Shown here: positions 54,501-61,573 of the stretch, in pieces
How positions within the stretch are numbered: the first letter of the stretch is position 1
Layout of the letters: the number at the start of each line of letters is the position of its first letter
IMG/VR virus record: IMGVR_UViG_3300044712_002699
Location: 1-64,000 of that record
DNA: 64,000 nt
Source: a virus
Reading direction: 5' to 3' (one strand)
The notes under the pieces: model-generated
Database searches by the model: none
Told to the model about the DNA's origin: nothing
The model's input: the letters and a program-made list of their open reading frames with translations, nothing else
Position numbers and translations under genes: made by a program

Positions 54501-55991
54501 AAGTTCTTCCTGAAGTACGGCGAGTGTCCACTCTAATCCCCCCGGATAGGTACGTTTTGGTTCTCTTTCCTTCATCAAATTTGAAAATTCTTCTCTCGTC
54601 AAAAGATTATTCTCGTAGTAAAGAACCCCAAGAGCCTGCAAAGTATCCGAATGGTATCCGATAGTGCCCTTCTTGCTGAGGTCGCTTAACAAATCGAAAC
54701 AGTATTTCCTCACCTCTTCCGAGAATGAAGTTTGATTGTTGTAGTACCCCCGAGTACCTAGCGTGGCCGATCCGTCACTCACAAAATCAAGTCTGTTTCC
54801 CGACACGCCAACTAGAACACGGGTCTTTTCAGAGGTGTCACGTAACACGTAGAGGCTATTGGAAGTTTTTCCACCAAGAAGGTCATCCTCGAGACGACTG
54901 TATGAATAAGGCACAGAAAGATTAATATCTGTAAAGGAAGCAGTCACATCATCCTGAACTATCACAGACCTCCACTGAAACCTATTGGGGTATTCGAGCA
55001 GAGGCTTTTGATTTCGAAGCTCGGCAAGATAATCATCTCGCTTCATAATCTCGCCATTGTAAAAGACTCCTCCTACATTACCAAGCTCCCGGACATTACT
55101 TATCCATCCCTCTTTCTTTCCTTGTCTAAGAAAACTAATTACATAGTCGTGATATCTTTCAACAACCGCTTGGTTTCCCTTACCCTTAATCTGGTTGACA
55201 TCTCTGCCCCGAACTTCTATCGTGACGTGAGGCTCATTCTTCTCGTCTCTGAGGCTATAAATGATACACTGCTTCGCCTCTACTTGAGACGCATAAGAAC
55301 CGACACAGTGACCCATCTGAGAGCCTTCTCGGTTTAGGGCATCTTCCGAAGTTACTTCAACCCACCGATAGCCATTCCCATAGACCTTTATTGTTGTAGT
55401 ACCTGGTTCGTCTACGGTTTCCGCAGCACCGCCAGCCTTCGATTGATTGATAAGCCAAGAAGTCCACTGCTCTGATTTCTTGATAGCTTCAGGAACAGAG
55501 ATTCGAGTCAAATCATTTACTTTGAGGTCACGTAAAATAGTATCTGGATGCTCCAGCATATAATTGAAGTAGTCCACAACATGAGTGACTTTCTCCGTAA
55601 AATCCTCTGATTCTACCCCGTTTACATCTACAATAAAGATTTCTTCTCCCCTCTGAAGTGCAGCATCCATCCAGGCTTGATAATCCCTCGAAGTAGGATC
55701 GGGTAACTTAGTCACTTGGTCGGCTTCGGGGTAGTCGTTGATGAGGAACTTTCTAAGATTGGATTGGAGCCACTTATTTATCTCGGGAAACTGAGCCTGT
55801 GCGGTGAACTGTTTGACATATTCATCTATCTCCCACACGTTCGCGACATTCCTCTCATTGAGAGGCATCACAACATTAAGGGCTTCCAATAAGCCAACAG
55901 CGCTAATTAAAGTTCCAGGCAGAACGGGTCTTCGAGCCACAACTCCTCCAACAGAGTCTAGCGTTTCAAAAATCTGCCTAGATTTTATCAT
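51525..55991 (-). CDS. Seven-module PcfJ-like protein with C-terminal ankyrin repeats
   Basis: A 1488-residue protein. The N-terminus MIKSRQIFETLDS belongs to the shared leader group. Module 1 (~205-290) is PcfJ-like: GSQMGHCVGSYAS with His228-Cys229, then YSLRDEKNEPHVTIEVRG and QIKGKGNQ. Six further modules start with the same [YF]-x-x-G-x-x-W signature (YPNRFQW, YPGGLEW, YGNGLRW, WPSGIRW, FSGGLAW, YPNGFQW) and keep a VLRD/SLRD strand but have lost the HC motif. Residues ~1190-1488 are about seven ankyrin repeats (NTLIVHALLQGDLDIADELL, KTALMRAIESKKPEALQ). Ankyrin arrays bind proteins and are rare in phages. A phage effector acting on host proteins is a reasonable hypothesis. Whether module 1 is an enzyme is unknown. 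The start is discussed under findings: a promoter lies across it. Confidence 0.82.
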   Translation of the reverse strand: MIKSRQIFETLDSVGGVVARRPVLPGTLISAVGLLEALNVVMPLNERNVANVWEIDEYVKQFTAQAQFPEINKWLQSNLRKFLINDYPEADQVTKLPDPTSRDYQAWMDAALQRGEEIFIVDVNGVESEDFTEKVTHVVDYFNYMLEHPDTILRDLKVNDLTRISVPEAIKKSEQWTSWLINQSKAGGAAETVDEPGTTTIKVYGNGYRWVEVTSEDALNREGSQMGHCVGSYASQVEAKQCIIYSLRDEKNEPHVTIEVRGRDVNQIKGKGNQAVVERYHDYVISFLRQGKKEGWISNVRELGNVGGVFYNGEIMKRDDYLAELRNQKPLLEYPNRFQWRSVIVQDDVTASFTDINLSVPYSYSRLEDDLLGGKTSNSLYVLRDTSEKTRVLVGVSGNRLDFVSDGSATLGTRGYYNNQTSFSEEVRKYCFDLLSDLSKKGTIGYHSDTLQALGVLYYENNLLTREEFSNLMKEREPKRTYPGGLEWTLAVLQEELEEGFDAVGISEAGYGMDRYESKLIVGDPDKPRTYLLKDSSGQTRALIAVNKTYPTNIGGDGRDIRQDIKTSVTSNVGNMVREQYWPPCYDLLNELYQSRLEEHSELLVAVGAVLYQDRVMSRDEFRQITTAESLVRKSYGNGLRWINLFLEEDISEVRQTFGVDLLRLEYSLINGGSKLMVLEDSGSNPRAVILINHSGTVTIIRGLDTGGKVETKYWSYCYDVLKSIKEEEGYLTYSDQYNRSKEYENIGGYLINGELHTPEEAGARLLDVPDVMSWPSGIRWIYLKNKDEIDLEIIPYKGKTDSWSLSNSISKGNFYSLRDSGESSRVIAIVNGSKVEYLRGLELGGDVEDSFKPYVIEFLNNQHITQIDGSYLDAIGSIYFKGSYLSYENYEDIVGDPDPVLTFSGGLAWYPVYTVSQLSEICKTLKDDYKFKANGSNLRDITSGKDFIYALKDGSSVIGALGLSTYGSDYGDVSKYRIDGIAGIGEDGKEAGYGDVIRSQDRGYFYALLKKLGVKDFGIYEKSLNAMKVGDTRVDRDIHSSEIIGRIPLKDYPNGFQWEILNSGLEIKSALKEMKVRIKSSSYSSYYSSSDEKEDEQLNKHEEDVANKKLVIYCLRDRQDRGQVIIFLNQQSKKITAIRGRGDGLVDDDFHHYVLDFLKKAKTAGVFKEIDEKELLNAKSVMFDNEVTHRLNLPQEVMLVDAVINHDLTTVKKAMDDGIDPDIELDDGNTLIVHALLQGDLDIADELLNNGAHLENRIGDYGDTLLMHLIRQFHRDQWYAEREKIDKNKVLATIKYILKEGEDPNDQNDSKETALIPALLVSQWQYRRGQVTVSDYKLADLLFQYGASADYAYTKDGDPLLIAAFDARKDLELVMYLAKHGASGDVQERTSTGKTALMRAIESKKPEALQVIDLFLSNGSDIEASDDDGRTPLWYAVSLGKFKVAQYLLDKGANPNPKMKSGASLLELAQNIGAPRLLSLLQKAGAH

Positions 55992-56010
55992 ATATTTCTC
56001 ACTTTGTCAA
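55982..56010 (-). promoter_or_regulatory. Sigma70-like promoter overlapping the PcfJ-ankyrin start
   Basis: On the minus strand TTGACA (56005-56010), a 17-base spacer and TAAAAT (55982-55987) with an extended TGn before it. Transcription would start near 55975, after the first ATG (55991). A GTG at 55940 with GGAGGAG upstream would then be the first usable start. Confidence 0.55.
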
Positions 56011-56072
56011 GTAAATTCTTGTGCAGGATGAATCAAAAGAAAAACAAAGAGGAGGATAAAAAAGTTGAAGAG

Positions 56073-56816
56073 TTAACGCGGCTTCTTTTGGAACGGTCTC
56101 TTCGGAGGGGGTTGACTCTTACCCGAGCGCGGTGATCGACCAGATGAAAAGGAGCCGCCCCTAGACATTCCCTGTTCTGGTCTCTTTTCACCTCGAAAAC
56201 TCAAACCTCGGTACATCTCTTCTGTGAGACACCTCAAAACGTTCTCCCTCCCATAGACTTGCTCGACTTGCCTTAGAAGAATCATCATCGGGATATCGTC
56301 TTGATTCCTCTCAATGAATGCCGCCGAATCGATTGAGGCATCAGGCTCGGAATAATCCCCTTCCGAAATAGAAGGAACTTTTTTATCTGATTCTTTTGCC
56401 AGTTTCCGCTCCCACAACCAGTTTTTAAGTTCAGTATCAGTCCTGCCTTTACAGGAACTCATAGCGACCGGTATATCCTCATTATCGAGCCACCCCAACT
56501 CAGCAAAAGAAGCAAGGATTTGAATCTTAGAGAACCCTATCTTAGATATATCCCTACTACTCAATCCTTGTTTTTTTATAAAATCTCCTACCTTTAGACA
56601 CGTCTCTGCCGTCTCGAATCCGCAGGAAAGGTTTCGCTCTACCATATCTCTAAGATCATTATAACCCAAGGTAGAAAGAGTCGGTTTGCCCGATCCGTTG
56701 TTAGATTGGCAGAGACGCGTAAGTATATCGGACATTACCGTCTTATACTTCGCGGCAAGCGAGTCAGCCTCCAAGAGATCCTTCAACAAGGTCTCTGTCT
56801 CATTATTGTTTGTCAT
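56073..56816 (-). CDS. Unrecognised protein with basic disordered tail
   Basis: A 247-residue protein. Residues ~1-125 are helical (ETETLLKDLLEADSLAAKYK; later SSRDISKIGFSKIQILASF), the middle is acidic (SEGDYSEPDASIDS) and the last ~45 residues are rich in Arg, Gly, Ser and Pro (RSGKSQPPPKRPFQKK), typical of an RNA- or DNA-binding tail. No known domain was recognised. The ribosome site is weak. It lies 36 bases after the 110-residue gene and 80 bases before the PcfJ-ankyrin gene. A nucleic-acid role is inferred from the tail only. Confidence 0.55.
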   Translation of the reverse strand: MTNNNETETLLKDLLEADSLAAKYKTVMSDILTRLCQSNNGSGKPTLSTLGYNDLRDMVERNLSCGFETAETCLKVGDFIKKQGLSSRDISKIGFSKIQILASFAELGWLDNEDIPVAMSSCKGRTDTELKNWLWERKLAKESDKKVPSISEGDYSEPDASIDSAAFIERNQDDIPMMILLRQVEQVYGRENVLRCLTEEMYRGLSFRGEKRPEQGMSRGGSFSSGRSPRSGKSQPPPKRPFQKKPR

Positions 56817-56851
56817 CTGATTCCAGTGGTTAGATATGAGGGTGCAGTCTA

Positions 56852-57184
56852 TCAGTGTCTATGCTTAATCCCAAAATCAATTTCGAGTTGTTTCAAATCA
56901 ATAGCCCAATGTTTCACGCTGTGGTGGAGATTGTCTACAGAAATACGGGTGAGCATCTCATCCCATGTCTCTTCTTCAATAGTATCTTTTGCTTCTTTTA
57001 AACCAGCGCCGGAGACTTGCCGGAGCAATTTTATAGCGAGTATTTTCCTGTTTTTACGTTTATACAACGTTTCTAAGAGCAGACTAATTCGATCCCTGAT
57101 GCTGTTCCACTCTTCGATCTCGGCCTGAAGCCTCACCTGCTCCTCTTGATATGCTTTAGTAGCCAAAGTTCGTAGCGAACCCAA
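56852..57184 (-). CDS. L7/L12-like small protein with MGSLR start
   Basis: A 110-residue protein starting at TTG (57184) with GGAG about 8 bases upstream. Residues ~47-70 (ILAIKLLRQVSGAGLKEAKD) match the C-terminal helix-turn of ribosomal protein L7/L12, whose pattern is KIxVIKxVRxxTGLGLKEAKxLVE. In L7/L12 that surface binds translation factors. Here it is flanked by N-terminal and C-terminal helices with no L12 hinge or dimer domain. It may contact a translation GTPase or simply share a fold; this is a motif-level similarity only. It shares its first five residues with two other genes. Confidence 0.55.
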   Translation of the reverse strand: MGSLRTLATKAYQEEQVRLQAEIEEWNSIRDRISLLLETLYKRKNRKILAIKLLRQVSGAGLKEAKDTIEEETWDEMLTRISVDNLHHSVKHWAIDLKQLEIDFGIKHRH

Positions 57185-57198
57185 AAACTCTCTCCGTT

Positions 57199-57555
57199 CT
57201 ACTTAGACGCGTGAAACTCAATGAGAGGAAAAACCTTAACAGGAATTTCAGCCTCGATACCTTTTCCTCGACCCATAATAATATCAGACTCTGATGCGTA
57301 AGTAAACGTATAATCCGGCCACTTGTCAAATTTTTTCTTTCCAAAGGGCATAGGAGGAGGGCCAACATTCGTTCCGGGTGGAAGAAAAATCTCTTCATTA
57401 TCGACACAGAAATGGACTCCTTCTTCTATACCCAGAGCAGTCAAAAACTGTATCAAATCCTCTTTTATCACGCGGGTATCGGGAATGGTTGGATCCATGT
57501 CATCTCCAGATGCTTCATATAGTAAAATTTCGATTTGTTCGCTGATACTAAACAC
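57199..57555 (-). CDS. Unrecognised small protein
   Basis: A 118-residue protein if started at GTG 57555, 14 bases after the previous stop. That N-terminus (MFSISEQIEILLYEAS) resembles the shared leader group. A second in-frame start, ATG 57498, has GGAG 5 bases upstream and would give 99 residues beginning MDPTIPDTRV. Both are possible. The core has a hydrophobic beta segment (VHFCVDNEEIFLPPG), a Pro-Gly linker and a basic stretch (GKKKFDKWPDY). Family not recognised. Confidence 0.5.
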   Translation of the reverse strand: MFSISEQIEILLYEASGDDMDPTIPDTRVIKEDLIQFLTALGIEEGVHFCVDNEEIFLPPGTNVGPPPMPFGKKKFDKWPDYTFTYASESDIIMGRGKGIEAEIPVKVFPLIEFHASK

Positions 57556-57568
57556 GTCGTGGGATCTC

Positions 57569-58144
57569 TTAGTTTGAGGAAAATGTCTTTATATGATGAA
57601 GTCTACGCGCAGCAGCGAGCCCCATTTTCTGTTGCTCTCCCAATCGCCTGTTTCTTTTCTGATGAGTCACGACACTGATTTTTCTATTGCCCTTCATAGT
57701 AAAGGCTTCATCAAGCAACGATTTGGTTAAACCGCATGTCCCGCTCTCTTTCACTTCTTGGTAGTCAACCTTTCCAGCACTCATTAAGTTGGTAAGAACC
57801 GCCTTCCTTAACCACCGACCGTCTCCAAATACGACTCTATCTCTATTAATCGGCATAACACCTTCCAGATCGATCCAACCCATTTCATCGTCTGTAAGGG
57901 GGTTAAGGATAGAACACCCAGGAACTTCGTCCTGATAGGTTAATATTGCGTCAATACTATCACCTTCTTGGTCAGTTAGATTAATAAAAACGTCACCCGT
58001 AGTCTCATCACAATAAGCATAAGAATCACTAACCACAAGATTATACCTAGAGAGGAGACGCGTTAGAACATCGGAACAGTCTGTCAAGTCGTAGTTAAGA
58101 CTACAAACGCGAGCCATAGGATTGCCAAGTGCTCCAAAAGACAT
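57569..58144 (-). CDS. Unrecognised protein, mixed alpha-beta
   Basis: A 191-residue protein, GGAGG 8 bases before the ATG at 58144, which overlaps the previous stop by one base. Residues ~10-110 form a mixed alpha-beta domain with three Cys residues (VCSLNYDLTDCSDVLTRLL; later VFINLTDQEGDSIDAILTY). The C-terminal ~45 residues are basic (THQKRNRRLGEQQK), possibly binding nucleic acid. No known motif found. Confidence 0.55.
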   Translation of the reverse strand: MSFGALGNPMARVCSLNYDLTDCSDVLTRLLSRYNLVVSDSYAYCDETTGDVFINLTDQEGDSIDAILTYQDEVPGCSILNPLTDDEMGWIDLEGVMPINRDRVVFGDGRWLRKAVLTNLMSAGKVDYQEVKESGTCGLTKSLLDEAFTMKGNRKISVVTHQKRNRRLGEQQKMGLAAARRLHHIKTFSSN

Positions 58145-58500
58145 CAGGAGTTCCTCCGGTCTTCAGTATAGGATTTTCTCAACACCACTTGCTGTCGCCA
58201 CTTTTCAACTTCCTCTTCGAGACATGACGATCTATAACAACACTTGAGCTGATCACAAAAGTCTTCAGCCTTTAAGTAACAGGTAGGATAACCGTTTTGT
58301 TTTTGGCTTTTTCTTATCTTGCTGACAGCCTGTCCTCGAAGACACTCGGGACAATAGCCTGAGGAGATATCTACTTGATCACGCTCTATCATCTCCCTTA
58401 TATTCTCGGGAGTATCCTCACTCATTGTCCAGTATACCCCGCACTTGATGCAACGATAAATAAAAGCTTCGGCTTCTTTAAGAACCGCTTGAGTTGACAA
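58144..58500 (-). CDS. Cys-rich zinc-ribbon-like protein
   Basis: A 118-residue protein starting at TTG 58500, with AGAGG 9 bases upstream. CIKC near residues 17-20 and CPEC near 46-49 form a zinc-ribbon pattern. A further Cys group (CYLKAEDFCDQLKCC, then SSC) may hold a second metal. The C-terminus is basic. It may bind nucleic acid or serve as a protein adaptor. It overlaps the next gene by one base, giving coupled translation. Confidence 0.6.
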   Translation of the reverse strand: MSTQAVLKEAEAFIYRCIKCGVYWTMSEDTPENIREMIERDQVDISSGYCPECLRGQAVSKIRKSQKQNGYPTCYLKAEDFCDQLKCCYRSSCLEEEVEKWRQQVVLRKSYTEDRRNS

Positions 58501-58516
58501 GGTCGTGTACCTCTGA

Positions 58517-59293
58517 TCATCCGATTAATTGCTGCTTCACCTGAAGGGTGTAACGAACCATCTTATCAAAGTCAGCGAACCTTTTGTTCCTAAGAAAAAC
58601 ACTACTATCTAACACAATCGTTAGGATTCTGTCAAGACCCCGGCAATTCACATGAAACTCTATTTGTTTCTCAATTTGTGTTTGAGCCATCCAATGCTCT
58701 ACATATAAGATATAGTTATCTACGGAGAAGTCAACTTTCAAGTAAGCAAGATCGCCGAACTCGAATCTTATCTTATTCCATAAAAGACTCGCCTCGTCTC
58801 GCATTTCCAATTCAGATACCTTTTGCGCGTTCACACCCCGAGGCTCATCTCGTCTAATATATGAAACTATGGCAGGAATATGTGTAAATCCAAACTCAAT
58901 ACTGACGTTGGCGCGGTGAATCCCGTCTGAGATTTGAAAATGACCACCGTCAGGATTTTGATGTAATCTTATAGGCGACAGAGGAATTCCAGATTCGATA
59001 TCTCTGCGAACGCGCTCAGATTTGCCGCTGCTCCACGGCTTTTCCAGTTCAACTCTATCAAGAGGAAAAATCTCTAATTTATCTCGAGTCCAGTATCCGT
59101 AATCGCGCCAAGAAAGGTAGGCTTCCGCGGGGTCTTGTTTCTTAAGGAGAGATTTGTCGTATTGAGTTAATTGGTACTTATAGTACAACTTATTGTTATT
59201 ACTACTTTCTGTACATGTACCAATTTTTCTCTTTTTTTCGCTTTGTTTCAACGCCTCTCGGCTTAATTTAATGATGGAACGCGCGGTTGTCAA
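58517..59293 (-). CDS. ParB/sulfiredoxin-fold protein with shared N-terminal leader
   Basis: A 258-residue protein starting at TTG 59293, with GAGG 8 bases upstream. Residues 1-20 (MTTARSIIKLSREALK) belong to the shared leader group. Residues ~75-155 are a ParB/Srx domain: VELEKPWSSGKSERV, SPIRLHQNPDGGHFQISDG and DGIHRANVSIEFGFTHIPAI, the last being the family's phosphate-binding motif. ParB folds use CTP or ATP and some cut or load on DNA. There is no ParB DNA-binding helix-turn-helix domain, so a partition role is unlikely; a nuclease or kinase-like role is possible. It lies between genes near the portal. Confidence 0.72.
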   Translation of the reverse strand: MTTARSIIKLSREALKQSEKKRKIGTCTESSNNNKLYYKYQLTQYDKSLLKKQDPAEAYLSWRDYGYWTRDKLEIFPLDRVELEKPWSSGKSERVRRDIESGIPLSPIRLHQNPDGGHFQISDGIHRANVSIEFGFTHIPAIVSYIRRDEPRGVNAQKVSELEMRDEASLLWNKIRFEFGDLAYLKVDFSVDNYILYVEHWMAQTQIEKQIEFHVNCRGLDRILTIVLDSSVFLRNKRFADFDKMVRYTLQVKQQLIG

Positions 59294-59303
59294 GGGGTTT
59301 GCC

Positions 59304-59708
59304 TCAAAAAAATGAAACTCTTTTTCCTCTCACAGAATTTTTGTAAGATTTGAGTATCTTAGAAATATCTCTAGCGTTTAGTATCATCCCTTTCCTTTTA
59401 GCCTTCTTAATTTCCTTATCAATTCTCTCGTCACTATCTTCTTTACCGTCTTGATTATCCGGTTCCGGGTATTTAGCACTAACAATTCCAATCTTCCCTT
59501 TCCGAAACGCGCCCCCGCCTACACCAGATGCAAGCGGTCGTCCTAGATTATTAAGACTAATACCGCCCCCAGGGGATACCGCGCTGGCATAGTTACTAGC
59601 GCCCATTCCACCTATACCGCCAGCCCCTATTCCGTTGCTGAGACCCCCCATACCGTCTTCAGGCAGTTCTCTCTCAAGCAACTCGAGCAATTCTTTTGCT
59701 TTCGACAT
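59304..59708 (-). CDS. Gly-rich protein with shared N-terminal leader
   Basis: A 134-residue protein starting MSKAKELLELLERELPEDG, the clearest member of the leader group with LPE-D near residues 15-18. Residues ~19-70 are Gly-rich and low complexity (GIGAGGIGGMGASNY), and the C-terminal half is charged and helical with a basic end. Its start overlaps the end of the 75-residue gene by 35 bases. Next to the portal gene it may be a core or internal head protein, the position taken by genes 67 and 68 in T4. Function is inferred from position. Confidence 0.6.
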   Translation of the reverse strand: MSKAKELLELLERELPEDGMGGLSNGIGAGGIGGMGASNYASAVSPGGGISLNNLGRPLASGVGGGAFRKGKIGIVSAKYPEPDNQDGKEDSDERIDKEIKKAKRKGMILNARDISKILKSYKNSVRGKRVSFF

Positions 59709-59901
59709 TTTTCTGTCTCCGCTCCACCCGTTTCAAAAACTCAATCTTAATATGTCTAGTTAAAGATTCAACAACTTCTTCAAGGTTTTTACATTGTATC
59801 TTGCCTGCCCGAACCGGGAACCCGATGTTCCTCAAATACTGCTCGTAATCTTTTAAGAATGAATCAAGTATTTCACAGAATTCCTCATGAGATATTTCCA
59901 T
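59674..59901 (-). CDS. Small helical protein after the portal gene
   Basis: A 75-residue protein, AAAGG 7 bases before the ATG at 59901; an earlier in-frame start at 59979 would overlap the portal gene. It is helical and charged (HEEFCEILDSFLKDYEQYL, then SLTRHIKIEFLKRVERRQK) with a basic tail. Position just after the portal gene resembles T4 gene 67/68, but no sequence match is visible. It overlaps the following gene by 35 bases. Confidence 0.55.
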   Translation of the reverse strand: MEISHEEFCEILDSFLKDYEQYLRNIGFPVRAGKIQCKNLEEVVESLTRHIKIEFLKRVERRQKNVESKRIARVA

Positions 59902-59923
59902 TGTGCTACCTTTCTGTGTTTGT

Positions 59924-61573
59924 TCAGGGTTTGCCCCACTTCCTGGGAACCTGTGAAGATGATCTTCGTTTTGATGCACCCTCGTTCAATTCATCCCAAG
60001 CACTTTCTATGAGGTTCATAGCCTCTTCTCTTGCCCCCTTCGGGAGCGATTCTACTAGGTCTCGGATATGTGAATCTACGTCTTTCTTTTTCCTTTGCTC
60101 TTCAAAATCAGTAACTTTGAGAGGAGCCTCTGCTCCAGGAAAGTGTTTCAATTTACCGTAAACAAATTGGATCATCGCCAACGTATCGATATACTCTCCC
60201 GCGCCCTCCATCTCTTTCAGGGTTCCTATAAAGTTTGTGTAGTTTCCGAGGAGTGACACGAGAATGTCAAGAAACTCCAACCTCTCAATATTAGCAATAG
60301 AGACTATATTGGAGAAGGTTACGTCAATGTCACTTTTGACGGCATCATTGTACCCGTGGAGGTAAAGTTCTATTAGGCCCAGATGTTTCAGTCCCTCCTT
60401 GAGACACGTCTGTACCGACTCAAGTTTCCTCAAATACCTCACGTAAGATTTCAACGACTCCATTGAAGTAGCACCAGTTTCTCCAAACACGTAGGACGGA
60501 GGAAGCCCGACACTCGTAACAATCTGGTTCCTCATATCAACGATGTCATTGAGATCACCCATTTCAGGTGGATTGACCGGCATTTCCTCAACAGTTCCCT
60601 TATCACCTAAGATAGGGAGTACTTTATACTTACCGATATTGTTAACGACTTGATTTATATCGAGAGATGCTGTTGAGGTGACGCGTGTGTTAAGAAACCT
60701 TTCATATTCTCGACAAGCCGAAAGGGCTTGTTTGAGTTGCATTTGTTGGCCTAACCTTACACCAAGAACGGTATTCCTGTCAAGTTGTAAGAGGCGGCTC
60801 AGGGGGATCAAGCTCTCCATAAGAGCAAGGGCTTTTATCTTTTCAAGAGTTTGGAGAGGAAAAATAGACCTTCCCACCTTCATAGTTCCTCGAGTCAGAT
60901 AGGAATGGTACTCAGATGGTATCACCCTCATCTTTTTTGGGTTCCTGAGGAACATAATAAAATCGCCTGGTGAAACCTGTCGGACTCCACCTCCAAATTG
61001 TCCCCACGATCCTCCCGTCTTTACGAGATATTTCACAATCTCTAAGTTCTGATACATTGGAACAATAGACCAAGGATTCATAAGTTCTTCTAGGGATTCA
61101 ATCTGTTCAAGATTCGAGAAGATTTTAAGGGGGTATTCTCCAAATAGAAGAAGGTCGGCGCATATTTCATTGATGAGTTGGTCTAAACAAAGCCGCGATT
61201 CCATACCCTTCAAAACCGCGTCGTATTTTTTATCATCTGAACTTATCTGAAAAATTTCTCCCGTTGCCTCGTTCGGGCTTAACACGTCATCTTTCATAAT
61301 TTCAATGATCATGGTTGGAAGTGTATATTCTTCCAAGTCCATTAAGGCTCGGTATATCTGTTCCTTGTAGTTTCCTATCTGTACAAAACTAGTGTAAAGT
61401 CTTGCTATACCATCTCCGGAATCGCCTGATGCTAGAGACTGAGGGATAGTAGAACCAGCATCAGAGAATCCTGGCATTACAGTCCGGCCACTGGCTTTAT
61501 TCTGCATTTGGGCGGCTCTATAATATTTTCCGCCTAAAAGTCTGGCACTTATATTCCATTCATAACTTGGCAC
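59924..61573 (-). CDS. Portal vertex protein (T4 gp20-like)
   Basis: A 549-residue protein. The GTG start at 61573 has AAGGA 7 bases upstream. The portal signature is clear: residues ~335-400 read MRNQIVTSVGLPPSYVFG, then TGATSMESLKSYVRYLRKLE, the loop and long helix typical of T4-type portals, and the N-terminal half contains TRGTMKVGRSIFPLQTLEK, a dodecamer-forming region. It would form the ring through which DNA enters and leaves and which starts prohead assembly. Its length matches gp20 (524). A TGTCTTTC element lies 90 bases upstream. Next to it upstream is a double-HNH gene and downstream two small genes. The protease and capsid genes, adjacent in T4, are ~53 kb away. Confidence 0.88.
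   Translation of the reverse strand: MPSYEWNISARLLGGKYYRAAQMQNKASGRTVMPGFSDAGSTIPQSLASGDSGDGIARLYTSFVQIGNYKEQIYRALMDLEEYTLPTMIIEIMKDDVLSPNEATGEIFQISSDDKKYDAVLKGMESRLCLDQLINEICADLLLFGEYPLKIFSNLEQIESLEELMNPWSIVPMYQNLEIVKYLVKTGGSWGQFGGGVRQVSPGDFIMFLRNPKKMRVIPSEYHSYLTRGTMKVGRSIFPLQTLEKIKALALMESLIPLSRLLQLDRNTVLGVRLGQQMQLKQALSACREYERFLNTRVTSTASLDINQVVNNIGKYKVLPILGDKGTVEEMPVNPPEMGDLNDIVDMRNQIVTSVGLPPSYVFGETGATSMESLKSYVRYLRKLESVQTCLKEGLKHLGLIELYLHGYNDAVKSDIDVTFSNIVSIANIERLEFLDILVSLLGNYTNFIGTLKEMEGAGEYIDTLAMIQFVYGKLKHFPGAEAPLKVTDFEEQRKKKDVDSHIRDLVESLPKGAREEAMNLIESAWDELNEGASKRRSSSQVPRKWGKP

Noticed and set aside
56028-56123. A 31-codon plus-strand frame starting MNQKKNKEED
   Set aside because: No proper ribosome site; antisense to the basic tail of the 247-residue protein, so probably chance.
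59269-59293. TTGACA overlapping the TTG start of the ParB-like gene, as a promoter
   Set aside because: The -10 match (TAAATT) is weak and no downstream start codon with a ribosome site follows, unlike in the PcfJ-ankyrin gene.
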